From Micromonospora alfalfae (GTDB taxonomy: Bacteria; Actinomycetota; Actinomycetes; Mycobacteriales; Micromonosporaceae), in NCBI RefSeq assembly GCF_022230925.1, contig NZ_JAKKFH010000008.1, positions 62,001 to 126,000 of the forward strand: 64,000 bases of DNA, given 5' to 3'. The position numbers and the translations under genes are program-made. The first letter of the stretch is position 1. Each line of letters begins with the position of its first letter. Of this stretch, positions 43,880 through 53,068 are shown piece by piece. The notes beneath the pieces are model-generated. The model was not told the DNA's origin, did no database searches, and saw nothing but the letters and a program-made list of their open reading frames with translations.

Positions 43880-44099
43880 GATTATCCGACCCGGGGCCGA
43901 CAGTCTGGGCGCTCGACCCGCCGCCGTCGAGGTTCACGGCGGCGCCCGCGGCGAGCTGCTCGATCGAGGTGATGGTGATCGGGGTGCCCGTCGCGGGTAC
44001 CGTGGCGGTCGCGGCGTGGGCGACGCCGCCCGGCGTGACGAGCGCGGTGAGTCCCGCCGCGAGCAGCAGCGCCAGACGTGGGCGTACGAGGTGCGGTGC
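43880..44099 (-). pseudogene. Remnant of a secreted phosphodiester-glycosidase-like gene
   Basis: One minus-strand frame reads like a signal peptide (HLVRPRLALLLAAGLTALV, then GGVAHAAT) joined after about 25 residues to NLDGGGSSAQTV, the C-terminal hallmark of phosphodiester glycosidases (NAGPA-like). The catalytic middle is absent, no start codon is in place for the signal-like part, and the frame runs on into the neighbouring gene without its own stop. The pattern suggests an internal deletion that left both ends. Confidence 0.35.
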
Positions 44100-44277
44100 C
44101 CTCGTTGCCGCTCCTCGACTGGCGCGTTCCTGGCCTGGGCCGGGGTGGTCGAGCCGGCCGGGCCGGCGATGATCTTCCTGGTCAGCCGATCGCCCGGGGG
44201 TGAACCGCCCGCACCGTCTTGATCAACTGCCGGAGCGGACAGATCGGGTCCCGCGTCCCCGGGGGTGCCAAAAAGTT

Positions 44278-44294
44278 TTGTGCACTTCCTACAA
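44278..44294. promoter_or_regulatory. TTGT-N9-ACAA dyad upstream of the carboxylase gene
   Basis: TTGTGCACTTCCTACAA has perfect four-base arms in an AT-rich patch about 125 bp before the carboxylase start. It could be an operator for a lipid-metabolism regulator; only the dyad is seen. Confidence 0.3.
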
Positions 44295-44418
44295 CTGAGG
44301 GACGGTGGGTTCGGTGGTTGCGCCATAGCGCTGGCCGCCGCCAGCCGGAAAGGTGATCACTGCTGGGAGCCGTCGTCTCTCGGCACGCAGGTCGAGGTCT
44401 AGCTAAGGGGTTCTTCGG

Positions 44419-47400
44419 GTGTTCAACCGTGTCGCCATCGTCAACCGTGGTGAAGCCGCCATGCGGCTCATCCACGCGGTCCGCGAGCTGGCCGCGGAGA
44501 CCGGCATCCAGCTCGAAACCGTGGCTCTCTACACCGATGTCGACCGCAACGCCACGTTCGTCCGCGAAGCGGACATCGCCTACGATCTCGGCCCGGCGTC
44601 CGCTCGCCCGTACCTCAACCTGGCGGTGCTGGAGCGCGCCCTGACCGAGACCGGAGCCGACGCCGCGTGGGTCGGCTGGGGTTTCGTCGCCGAGGATCCG
44701 GCGTTCGCCGAGCTGTGCGAGAAGATCGGCGTCACCTTCGTCGGGCCGAGCGCGGACGCCATGCGCCAACTCGGCGACAAGATCGGCTCGAAGCTGATCG
44801 CCGAGAAGGTCGGCGTGCCGGTCGCGCCGTGGAGCCGCGGCGCCGTCGAGACCCTGGACGCCGCACGTGCCTCGGCGGCCGAGGTCGGCTACCCGCTGAT
44901 GCTCAAGGCGACAGCGGGCGGCGGCGGGCGCGGCATCCGCGTGATCAGGAACGAGGCCGAGCTGGTCGACGCGTACGAGCGCACCAGCCAGGAGGCGGCA
45001 CGGGCGTTCGGCAGCGGCATCGTGTTCCTGGAGCGCCTGGTCACCGGGGCTCGGCACGTCGAGGTCCAGGTGATCGCCGACGGGCAGGGCACCGCGTGGG
45101 CGCTCGGCGTCCGCGACTGCTCGGTGCAACGACGCAACCAGAAGGTCATCGAGGAGTCGGCGTCACCGGTGCTCGACCCGGCACAGGCCGCCGAGCTGAA
45201 GACGTCTGCCGAACGGCTGGCAGTGGCTGTCGGATACCGAGGCGCGGCGACCGTCGAGTTCCTCTACCACCCCGGGGACCGGTTGTTCGCGTTCCTCGAG
45301 GTCAACACCCGCCTCCAGGTCGAGCACCCGATCACCGAGCTGACCACCGGGTTCGACCTGGTCAAGGCGCAGCTGCACGTCGCCTCCGGCGGGCGACTCG
45401 AAGGTGCGCCGCCGGCCGAGCGCGGGCACGCCATCGAGGCGCGGCTCAACGCCGAGGACCCCGACCGCGACTTCGCCCCGTCCCCCGGGCGCATCGCCCG
45501 GCTGGACCTGCCCAGCGGCCCCGGCATCCGGGTGGACACCGGCGTCAGCGAGGGTGACACCATCCCGGCCGACTTCGACTCGATGATCGCGAAGATCATC
45601 GCGTACGGCCGGGACCGCGACGAGGCGCTCGGCAAGCTGCGCCGGGCCATGGCGAACACCACCGTGATCATCGAAGGTGGGGCGACGAACAAGAGCTTCG
45701 TGCTCGACCTGCTCGACCAGCCCGAGGTGATCGACGCCAGCGCGGACACCGGCTGGATCGACCGCGTCCGCGGCGAGGGCCGCCTCGTCACCCACCGCCA
45801 CTCCGCTGTCGCCCTGGCCGCCGCCGCCATCGAGGCGTACGAGGAGGAGGAGCGCGTCGAACGGCAGCGGCTGCTGTCGACGGCGGCCGGCGGACGCCCA
45901 CAGGTGCAGCACGCCAGCGGCCGACCGTTGGACCTCAAGCTGCGCGGCGTCGGCTACCGCACCCGGGTGGCGCGGGTCGGCGCGCACCGGTTCCGGGTCG
46001 GCATCGAAGCCGGACCGGTGGTGCGCACCGCCGACGTCGAGCTCGACCGCTTCGACCGGCACACCGGTCAGATCGTCGTCAACGGCATCCGCTACCGCCT
46101 GCTCACCGGCACGTACGGGCCGACCCACCTGGTCGAGGTGGACGGTGTGACCCACCGCGTCAGCCGGGACGAGGGTGGCGTCCTGCGCTCCCCTATGCCC
46201 GCGCTGGTCGTCGCCACGCCGCTGGAGGTCGGCGCGGAGGTCGAGGCGGGCGCGCCGGTGCTGGTGCTGGAAGCGATGAAGATGGAAACGGTGCTGCGGG
46301 CGCCGTTCAAGGCGCGACTCAAGGAGTGCGCCGTGTCGGTGGGCAGCCAGGTGGAGGCGGGTGCGCCGCTGCTGCGCCTGGAGCCGCTCGCGGACGATGC
46401 CGAGGAGGCCGCCGACGACCCGAGCACCGAGACCGTCGAACTGGACCTGCCCACCGCCGACGCGGACATCCCGGCGTACCAGCGCAGCAGGCGCGGCCAG
46501 GAGGACCTGCGGGGTCTGCTGCTCGGCTTCGACGTCGACCCGCACGACGACCGTCGGGTGCTCGACGACTACCTCAGCGCGCGGCGGGCGGCCACCGACG
46601 CCGGTCAGCGGCCCCTGGCCGCCGAACTCGACCTCATCGAGGTGTTCGCCGATCTCGCCGAACTGAGCCGCAACCGGCCAACGGGCGAGGACGGCGGCGC
46701 CGCGCACGTGCACAGCGCCCGGGAGTACTTCCACACCTACCTGCAGAGCCTCGACGTCGAGCGGGCCGGGCTGCCGGACGCCTTCCAGACCAGGCTCGGC
46801 AAGGCGCTCGGCCGGTACGGCGTCACCGACCTGGACCGCACCCCCGCCCTCGAAGCCGCCGTCTTCCGGATCTTCCTCGCCCAGCAGCGCGCCTCCGCGG
46901 ACGCGCAGGTCATTGCGGCGCTGCTGCGCGCGTGGCTGCGGGAGACCCCGCCGGACGAGACGCTGCGCGAGCCGGCCGGCCTCGCGTTGGAGCGGCTGAT
47001 CGCCGCGACGCAGGTCCGCTTCCCGGTGGTAGCGGACCTCGCCCGCGGCGTGGTGTTCGCCTGGTTCGCCCAGCCGCTGCTGCGCCGCAACCGCGCCCGC
47101 GTCTACGCCGAGGTCCGTGGGCACCTGCGGCACCTCGACGCGCACCCGGACGCCCCGGACCGCGCCGAGCGCATCGCCGAGATGGTGCGCAGCACCGAGC
47201 CGCTGGTCCGGCTGCTCGGCCAGCGACTCGTCCGCGACCACCTCGACAACGCGGTCATGTTGGAGGTGCTGACCCGGCGGTACTACGGCAACCGGTCGCT
47301 CACCAGCGTGCGCACCCGCGAGGTCGCGGGCTGCACGTTCGTGGTCGCCGAGCGCGCCGACTCGAGCGTGGTCTCCGCCGCGGTCAGCTTCGACGCGCTG

Positions 47401-49881
47401 GGCAGCGCCCTGCGCGGGCTGGCCGAGCTGGCCACCGGCGAGGACGCCGTGGACGCCGACATCTACCTCGGCTGGGAGAACCAGCCGGAGGACTTCGACG
47501 CGATGGCGGCCGCGCTGGCCGAGGTCATCGCCGCGCACCCGCTGCCGCCCCAGGTCCGTCGGGTCACCACCACCGTCGCGGGTCGCGGCGGGGCGGTCAT
47601 GCACCACCACTTCACCTTCCGCCCGTCGGGCGCCCAGTTGACCGAGGACCGGCTGATCCGTGGGCTGCACCCGTACATCGCGCAGCGGATGCAGTTGGAA
47701 CGGCTGCACAAGTTCGACCTGACCCGGCTGCCGTCGTCGGACGAGGAGGTCTACCTCTTCCAGTGCGTGGCCCGGGAGAACCGGGCCGACGAGCGCCTCG
47801 TCGCGTTCGCGCAGGTGCGTGACCTGACCGAGCTTCGCGAGCAGGACGGCCGCCTGGTCGCCCTGCCGACGACAGAGGACGCCATCGCCGCCTGCCTCGA
47901 CTCGATCCGCCGCGCCCAGTCGCGGCGGCCGTCGAAGACGCGCTTCAACACCAACCGCATCGTGGTCTACGTGTGGCCGCCGAGCGAGCTGACCCGCGAG
48001 GAGATGGAGATGATCGCCGGGCGGGTCCGCCCGACGACCGCGGGCGCCGGCCTGGAGGAGATCCTGTTCATCGCGCGCCAGCGCGACCGCCGGACCGGCG
48101 AGCTGACCAAGATTGCCGTACGGATCTCGTTCGACGCCGCGGGCGGCGCCGAACTGGCCGTCGGGGAGCCGCCGGTCGAGCCGATCGAGCCGCTCGACGA
48201 GTACCGGCTCAAGGTGCTGCGGGCCAGCAGCCGCAACACCGTGTACCCGTACGAGCTGACCGGTCGGCTCGGCGACTTCGTCGAGCACGACCTCGACGAC
48301 GACCACGTGTTGGTGCCGGTGGACCGGCCGAAGGGGCGCAACAGCGCCGCCATCGTCGCCGGGGTGGTCACGACGCCGACCGAGCGCTACCCCCAGGGTG
48401 TCACCCGGGTGGTGCTGCTCGGCGACCCGACGAAGTCGCTGGGCGCCCTGTCGGAGCCGGAGTGCCGGCGCGTGATCGCCGCACTGGACCTGGCCGAGCG
48501 GATGCAGGTGCCGCTGGAGTGGTGGGCGCTGTCCGCCGGGGCCCGGATCTCGATGACCTCCGGTACGGAGAACATGGACTGGGTGGCGGCGGCGCTCAAG
48601 CGGATCGTCGAGTTCACCCAGGCCGGCGGTGAGATCAACATCGTGGTCGCGGGCATCAACGTCGGCGCGCAGCCGTACTGGAACGCCGAGGCGACGATGC
48701 TCATGCACACCAAGGGCATCCTGGTGATGACGCCCGACTCGGCGATGGTGCTCACCGGCAAGCAGTCGCTCGACTTCTCCGGTGGCGTGTCGGCTGAGGA
48801 CAACTTCGGCATCGGCGGCTACGACCGGGTGATGGGGCCGAACGGGCAGGCGCAGTACTGGGCGCCGAACCTGACGGCCGCGCGGGACGTCGTGATGGCG
48901 CACTACGACCACACGTACGTCGCTCCCGGCGAGGACGCGCCCCGGCGGGCGGTCACCACCGACCCGGCCGACCGCGACATCTCCAGCTTCCCGCACGACG
49001 TGGCGGGCAGCGCCTTCGCCACCGTCGGGGAGATCTTCTCCGTCGAGTCAAACCCGGACCGCAAGAAGCCGTTCGACATCCGTACGGTGATGCGGGCCCT
49101 CTCCGACCAGGACCACCCGGTGCTGGAGCGCTGGGCCGGCATGGCGGACGCGGACACCGCCGTCGTGCAGGACGTCCACCTCGGTGGCATCCCGGTCTGC
49201 CTGCTCGGTATCGAGTCCCGGTCGGTGCCCCGGCACGGCTTCCCACCCACCGACGGCCCGGACACCTACACGGCGGGCACGCTGTTCCCCCGCTCGTCGA
49301 AGAAGGCCGCGCGGGCGATCAACGCGGCCAGCGGAAACCGGCCGCTCGTCGTGCTGGCGAACCTGTCCGGCTTCGACGGCTCACCGGAGTCGATGCGCAA
49401 GCTGCAACTGGAGTACGGCGCCGAGATCGGCCGGGCGATCGTGAACTTCCAGGGGCCCATCGTCTTCTGCGTGATCTCGCGCTACCACGGCGGCGCGTTC
49501 GTGGTGTTCTCGAAGGCGCTGAACCCGAACATGACGGTGCTGGCGCTGGAGGGCTCGTTCGCCTCGGTGCTCGGTGGCGCACCCGCCGCCGCTGTGGTGT
49601 TCTCCGCCGATGTCAACGCTCGTACGGCTGCCGACCCGCGGGTGCGGGACCTGGAGGCCCGCACCGCGGCCTCGGCTGGCACCGAACGCGCCGCGCTGAC
49701 CGCGGAGCTCGACGAGCTGCGCTCGTCGGTGCGCGCGGAGAAACTCAGCGAGGTGGCAGCGGAGTTCGACCGGGTGCACAACATCCACCGCGCCGTCGAG
49801 GTCGGCTCGGTGGACGCCGTCATCCGCGCCGCGGAGCTGCGTCCGCGCATCATCGAGACCATCGAGGCCCGCCTGGGGTAG
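44419..49881 (+). CDS. Single-chain multidomain acyl-CoA/acetyl-CoA carboxylase
   Basis: Cytosolic protein of 1820 aa with all carboxylase parts in one chain. Biotin carboxylase is residues 1-450 (ATP-grasp TAGGGGRGIR, EVNTRLQVEHP at about 295). The biotinyl domain is about 575-655, with the biotin Lys in VLEAMKMET at residue 621. A central region (about 680-1250) has no assigned bacterial domain, and the carboxyltransferase covers about 1260-1800 (SAGARISMTSG, GINVGAQPYWNAEATM, RYHGGAFVVFS). This order, with a large central region and the sequence SRNTVYPYEL before the CT domain, resembles eukaryotic ACC rather than the split AccA/AccB/PccB complexes usual in actinomycetes. It should make a malonyl- or alkylmalonyl-CoA; substrate unknown. 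A GTG start follows AAGGGG. Confidence 0.9.
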   Translation: MFNRVAIVNRGEAAMRLIHAVRELAAETGIQLETVALYTDVDRNATFVREADIAYDLGPASARPYLNLAVLERALTETGADAAWVGWGFVAEDPAFAELCEKIGVTFVGPSADAMRQLGDKIGSKLIAEKVGVPVAPWSRGAVETLDAARASAAEVGYPLMLKATAGGGGRGIRVIRNEAELVDAYERTSQEAARAFGSGIVFLERLVTGARHVEVQVIADGQGTAWALGVRDCSVQRRNQKVIEESASPVLDPAQAAELKTSAERLAVAVGYRGAATVEFLYHPGDRLFAFLEVNTRLQVEHPITELTTGFDLVKAQLHVASGGRLEGAPPAERGHAIEARLNAEDPDRDFAPSPGRIARLDLPSGPGIRVDTGVSEGDTIPADFDSMIAKIIAYGRDRDEALGKLRRAMANTTVIIEGGATNKSFVLDLLDQPEVIDASADTGWIDRVRGEGRLVTHRHSAVALAAAAIEAYEEEERVERQRLLSTAAGGRPQVQHASGRPLDLKLRGVGYRTRVARVGAHRFRVGIEAGPVVRTADVELDRFDRHTGQIVVNGIRYRLLTGTYGPTHLVEVDGVTHRVSRDEGGVLRSPMPALVVATPLEVGAEVEAGAPVLVLEAMKMETVLRAPFKARLKECAVSVGSQVEAGAPLLRLEPLADDAEEAADDPSTETVELDLPTADADIPAYQRSRRGQEDLRGLLLGFDVDPHDDRRVLDDYLSARRAATDAGQRPLAAELDLIEVFADLAELSRNRPTGEDGGAAHVHSAREYFHTYLQSLDVERAGLPDAFQTRLGKALGRYGVTDLDRTPALEAAVFRIFLAQQRASADAQVIAALLRAWLRETPPDETLREPAGLALERLIAATQVRFPVVADLARGVVFAWFAQPLLRRNRARVYAEVRGHLRHLDAHPDAPDRAERIAEMVRSTEPLVRLLGQRLVRDHLDNAVMLEVLTRRYYGNRSLTSVRTREVAGCTFVVAERADSSVVSAAVSFDALGSALRGLAELATGEDAVDADIYLGWENQPEDFDAMAAALAEVIAAHPLPPQVRRVTTTVAGRGGAVMHHHFTFRPSGAQLTEDRLIRGLHPYIAQRMQLERLHKFDLTRLPSSDEEVYLFQCVARENRADERLVAFAQVRDLTELREQDGRLVALPTTEDAIAACLDSIRRAQSRRPSKTRFNTNRIVVYVWPPSELTREEMEMIAGRVRPTTAGAGLEEILFIARQRDRRTGELTKIAVRISFDAAGGAELAVGEPPVEPIEPLDEYRLKVLRASSRNTVYPYELTGRLGDFVEHDLDDDHVLVPVDRPKGRNSAAIVAGVVTTPTERYPQGVTRVVLLGDPTKSLGALSEPECRRVIAALDLAERMQVPLEWWALSAGARISMTSGTENMDWVAAALKRIVEFTQAGGEINIVVAGINVGAQPYWNAEATMLMHTKGILVMTPDSAMVLTGKQSLDFSGGVSAEDNFGIGGYDRVMGPNGQAQYWAPNLTAARDVVMAHYDHTYVAPGEDAPRRAVTTDPADRDISSFPHDVAGSAFATVGEIFSVESNPDRKKPFDIRTVMRALSDQDHPVLERWAGMADADTAVVQDVHLGGIPVCLLGIESRSVPRHGFPPTDGPDTYTAGTLFPRSSKKAARAINAASGNRPLVVLANLSGFDGSPESMRKLQLEYGAEIGRAIVNFQGPIVFCVISRYHGGAFVVFSKALNPNMTVLALEGSFASVLGGAPAAAVVFSADVNARTAADPRVRDLEARTAASAGTERAALTAELDELRSSVRAEKLSEVAAEFDRVHNIHRAVEVGSVDAVIRAAELRPRIIETIEARLG

Positions 49882-49903
49882 AGCGGCCGCAATGCCCGCA
49901 CCA

Positions 49904-49940
49904 GGACAGCACCACCGGTCGTCGACCGGTGGTGCTGTCC
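49904..49940. terminator. Very strong bidirectional hairpin terminator
   Basis: A perfect 17-bp stem (49904-49920 with 49924-49940) around a three-base loop lies between the convergent carboxylase and membrane-protein genes. Confidence 0.85.
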
Positions 49941-49949
49941 GGATGGGGT

Positions 49950-50411
49950 CTAGCTGAGCGCTGCGTTCAGCGCGACGGCGACGGCGAGCCAGACGATGAC
50001 AGTGCCGATACCGACGCCGACCATGGCGAGCGCCTTGACGGCGGGTGCCATCCGGGTGTGGGCGATCGTCAGGTTCCCCCAGACGCCCAATGCCCCGACC
50101 AGCGCGCCCAGGATGCCGCCGACGGTGAACAGCAGGATCGGCAGCAGAACCAGGATGCGCAGGAGGATCGGCATGGGTGGCCCGGTGCGGTGCTGCACAC
50201 CGTTGACCTCCACAGTCGGGTGAGGGTCGGCGAGAACTGTGCGAACCGTGGCCTGGACGACACCACCGTCCACTGTCGGCAACGCGTAATGTCTGCCCGT
50301 CCTGGGGGCCGGCACTCCGCCGACGGTGACGGCGGGGTGGCCAAAGAACGCCTTTGTGGCGATGACGATCGGGCCAGCTACGCCGGCGATGTTGAGAGGT
50401 TCGGTGTTCAC
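49950..50411 (-). CDS. Hypothetical small membrane protein
   Basis: Protein of 153 aa. The N-terminal 75 residues look like a small soluble beta domain (GHPAVTVGGVPAPR, HPTVEVNGVQHRTG). Two hydrophobic helices follow (about 82-112 and 128-150). No family was recognised. It starts about 80 bp after an ECF sigma-factor gene on the same strand and may be its co-transcribed partner, though it does not look like a known anti-sigma factor. Confidence 0.72.
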   Translation of the reverse strand: MNTEPLNIAGVAGPIVIATKAFFGHPAVTVGGVPAPRTGRHYALPTVDGGVVQATVRTVLADPHPTVEVNGVQHRTGPPMPILLRILVLLPILLFTVGGILGALVGALGVWGNLTIAHTRMAPAVKALAMVGVGIGTVIVWLAVAVALNAALS

Positions 50412-50492
50412 CGGCGTGATCCTAGGAAGCCAGGTGCGCCCCGTCCATCCTGTCGACCGAGCGGGGGTTGCCCCCGCAGCCCTCGGGTCGCC

Positions 50493-51107
50493 TCAGCCGG
50501 TTCGTCGCCCGTGGCTCGGGTCGGTGTCGGCCTGCCAGGCGGCGACGAGATCCTCGCGCGCCCGGGCGACCCGGGAACGGATCGTGCCGACCGGGCACTG
50601 GCAGACGTCCGCCGCCTCGGCGTAGGACAGGCCGAGCACCTGGGTGGCGACGAACGCCTCACGGCGCTCCGGGGTCAGCCCGGCGATCAACTGGTGCAGG
50701 GTCACGCCCTCGTCGGCACCGGGGATGATCGCACCGGCGGTCTCGGCCGCCGCCTGCCAGTCCGGCACGGACGCCAGCCTCGGCCGCGCCACCGCCGTCC
50801 GGACGTGATCCACGGCAACGCGCCGGGCGATGGTGAACACCCAGGTGCGGGCCGACGAGCGGCCGGCGAAGCCGGGCAGGTTGCGAATTGCCCGTAGGAA
50901 CGTCTCCTGGGTCAGGTCGTCGGCCTCTCCCGGCCCGGCCAGGTGCGACAGGAACCGCCAGACCTGGTCCTGTAGCGCCCGGATGAACGCCGTGGCGGCC
51001 TGCCGGTCACCCTGGCCCGCCTCCCGCGCCCACCGGGTCACCTGCTCGTCGTCAGCGACGCCGTTCCGCACAGACCACCGTCCTGTGTGCCACGGGCGCT
51101 CCTTCAT
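50493..51107 (-). CDS. ECF-subfamily RNA polymerase sigma factor
   Basis: Sigma factor of 204 aa as drawn. Region 2 contains GEADDLTQETFLRAIRNLPG and SSARTWVFTIARRVAVDHVR; region 4 contains LTPERREAFVATQVLGLSYA and CPVGTIRSRVARAREDL. Homology begins at about VADDEQVTRW, so a GTG at 51071 (192 aa) is an equally likely start; neither has a clear SD. The CQCPVGT motif in region 4 is typical of SigC/RpoE-like actinomycete factors. No anti-sigma gene is adjacent. The small membrane protein downstream might serve instead. Confidence 0.86.
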   Translation of the reverse strand: MKERPWHTGRWSVRNGVADDEQVTRWAREAGQGDRQAATAFIRALQDQVWRFLSHLAGPGEADDLTQETFLRAIRNLPGFAGRSSARTWVFTIARRVAVDHVRTAVARPRLASVPDWQAAAETAGAIIPGADEGVTLHQLIAGLTPERREAFVATQVLGLSYAEAADVCQCPVGTIRSRVARAREDLVAAWQADTDPSHGRRTG

Positions 51108-51241
51108 GCCGAGATGCCGTCGTCGGAACGCCGCCGGTCGGCCGCGCACTCTGGTGGTCGCCGGCCGGTCCGGAAAAGTTCCCGAGGTTCCCAGGTTCGG
51201 CTGATCTCGCGGATGTCCGAGGTGGCCGGAACCGGGGCCGC

Positions 51242-53068
51242 TCAGCGCGGGACGGGCTGGTCCGTGCTCTCACGTTCTCGCGGGACCACCGGGTCGGGCA
51301 TGCTCCACGAGCGCCACAGCTTGCTGTACCCGCCCCCGGCCCTGAGCAGTTCGGCGTGCGTGCCGTGCTCGGCGACGCGCCCCTGGTCGAGGACGACGAT
51401 GCGGTCCGCGGTGGCGGCCTGACTGAGTCGGTGGGCGACGATCAGCGTGGTACGGCCCTCGGTGGCCGCCACGGCGGCGCGGTCGAGGTCGCGTGCGCCA
51501 GCGCTGCCCGCCTCGGCGGTGGCCTCGTCGAGGATCGCCACTGCCGGGTCGGCGAGGATGAGGCGGGCCAGCGCGAGTTGCTGGGCCTGGGCCGAGGTGA
51601 GCTGCCGCCCACCCTCCCCCACCGCTGTGGCGAGGCCGTCCGGCAGGGTCCGCACCCACTCGGTGGCGCCGACGAGGTCGAGGGCGGCGGCGATCTCGGC
51701 GTCGGTGGCGTCCGGGTCGGCGAGGCGCAGGTCGTCGCCGAGCGGCCCGGCGAAGACGTGCACCTCCTGGCTGATCAGGGCGATCTCGCGGCGGAGGCGG
51801 TGCTCGTCGAGCTGTGTCAGCGGCACGCCGCGCAGGGTCGCCGCGCCGTCGGTGGGCGCGATGATGCCGGCGATGATGCCGGCGAGGGTGCTCTTGCCCG
51901 CGCCGCTCGCGCCGACCAGGGCGACGCGCTCCCCGGGGGCGAGACGCAGGGCGATGTCCCGCAGTACCACTGGCCCGTCGTCGTAGCGGTGCTGCCGGAC
52001 GGTCACCTCCAGTGCCGCCGGTGCGCCCCGGTCGTGGCGGTTGGGCTCGCTGCCGGCGGGGGCCGCGGTGTCCGGCAGGGTGGTGACCCCGACGAGTCGG
52101 GCCAGGCTGGCCCCGGCCTGCAACACCGAGTCCGACTCGAACAGCAGCAGGCCGATGGGGTTGAAGAGGCGGTGGAAGTAGAGGGCGGCAGTGGTGGCGG
52201 CGCCGACGGTGGCCAGGTCACCGCGGACCAGCAGGAAGCCGGCGAGCAGCACGGCGGCGAGCCCCACGAACTCGGAGCGGTTGATGCGCAGCCCGAAGCG
52301 GGTGTAGAGACCGAAGATCTCCAGCGACAGGTCGCGGGCGACGCCGGAGCGCTCGGCGATCCGTGCGACGTGGGCGTCCTCCATCCGGTAGGCGCGCACC
52401 GTGGCCGCGCCCCGCAGCGCCTCGGCCGTCGCCTGCGCGCGCTCGCCCGTCGCCACCCGCTCGCGGGCGTAGTACGGCACCGAACGCTTGAGATACCAGC
52501 GCAGCGCCACCGCGTACGCCGGGGCTGCGACCAACCCGGCGATGCCGAGCCGCCAGTCGAGGGCGAAGAGCCCCGCAGCGGTCAGCACGACGGACAGCAG
52601 CGCGCCGAGGAAGGCGGGGCCGCTGGTGGCGATCACGTTCGTCACCACTGCCACGTCGTCGCCGGCGCGGGCCACCAGGTCCCCGGTCCCGGCCCGCTCC
52701 AGGGTGGCAGAGGGCAGGTGCAGGGCCCGGTCGAGGACCCGCTCCCGGAGTCGGGCCAGCACTGTCTCGCCGAGACGCGCGGCGACCGCCGCTCCGACTG
52801 CGGTGAGGAGCCCGGCGAGCACTGCCGCGCCCGCGATCACGGCGGCCCAGGCGATCACCCGGGGCGTGTCGGTCCCGGCGATGACGTCGTCGACGAGGCG
52901 CCCGAGGACCCAGGGGGCGACCAGCCCGGTGGCGGCGGCGGCGATGAGCAACGTGCCGGCGACGGCGCTGAGCCTCGGCAGGAGCGCCAGCTCGCCACGG
53001 AGGGCGGCCCAGGTCTGCCGGCCGGTGGCCGTCGGCAGCAGCTGTCGGGTGGTCGGCTCGGACGTCAT
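51242..53068 (-). CDS. ABC exporter half (TMD-NBD), canonical Walker motifs
   Basis: Protein of 608 aa with six membrane helices in the first 320 residues (LIAAAATGLVAPWVLGRLVD, AWAAVIAGAAVLAGLLTAVG) and an ATPase domain after about 350. Walker A GASGAGKST and Walker B VAILDEAT are intact, but the signature reads LTSAQAQQLALARL rather than LSGGQ. It overlaps the preceding exporter gene by four bases (ATGA) and forms a heterodimer with it. The pair's upstream region has an iron box, so export or processing of a siderophore is the best guess. Confidence 0.88.
   Translation of the reverse strand: MTSEPTTRQLLPTATGRQTWAALRGELALLPRLSAVAGTLLIAAAATGLVAPWVLGRLVDDVIAGTDTPRVIAWAAVIAGAAVLAGLLTAVGAAVAARLGETVLARLRERVLDRALHLPSATLERAGTGDLVARAGDDVAVVTNVIATSGPAFLGALLSVVLTAAGLFALDWRLGIAGLVAAPAYAVALRWYLKRSVPYYARERVATGERAQATAEALRGAATVRAYRMEDAHVARIAERSGVARDLSLEIFGLYTRFGLRINRSEFVGLAAVLLAGFLLVRGDLATVGAATTAALYFHRLFNPIGLLLFESDSVLQAGASLARLVGVTTLPDTAAPAGSEPNRHDRGAPAALEVTVRQHRYDDGPVVLRDIALRLAPGERVALVGASGAGKSTLAGIIAGIIAPTDGAATLRGVPLTQLDEHRLRREIALISQEVHVFAGPLGDDLRLADPDATDAEIAAALDLVGATEWVRTLPDGLATAVGEGGRQLTSAQAQQLALARLILADPAVAILDEATAEAGSAGARDLDRAAVAATEGRTTLIVAHRLSQAATADRIVVLDQGRVAEHGTHAELLRAGGGYSKLWRSWSMPDPVVPRERESTDQPVPR

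Larger units (their letters stand above)
43859..44418. other. 560-bp region without an intact gene
   Basis: Between the YcaQ-like gene and the large carboxylase. The left part holds what looks like a collapsed secreted protein gene on the minus strand (43880-44099). The right part is AT-richer around 44268-44296 with a TTGT...ACAA dyad, and holds the upstream region of the carboxylase gene. No intact gene was recognised. Confidence 0.5.

Noticed and set aside
45163..48996. Long antisense open frame across the carboxylase gene
   Set aside because: No recognisable domain; third-position bias and homology both assign this DNA to the plus-strand carboxylase.
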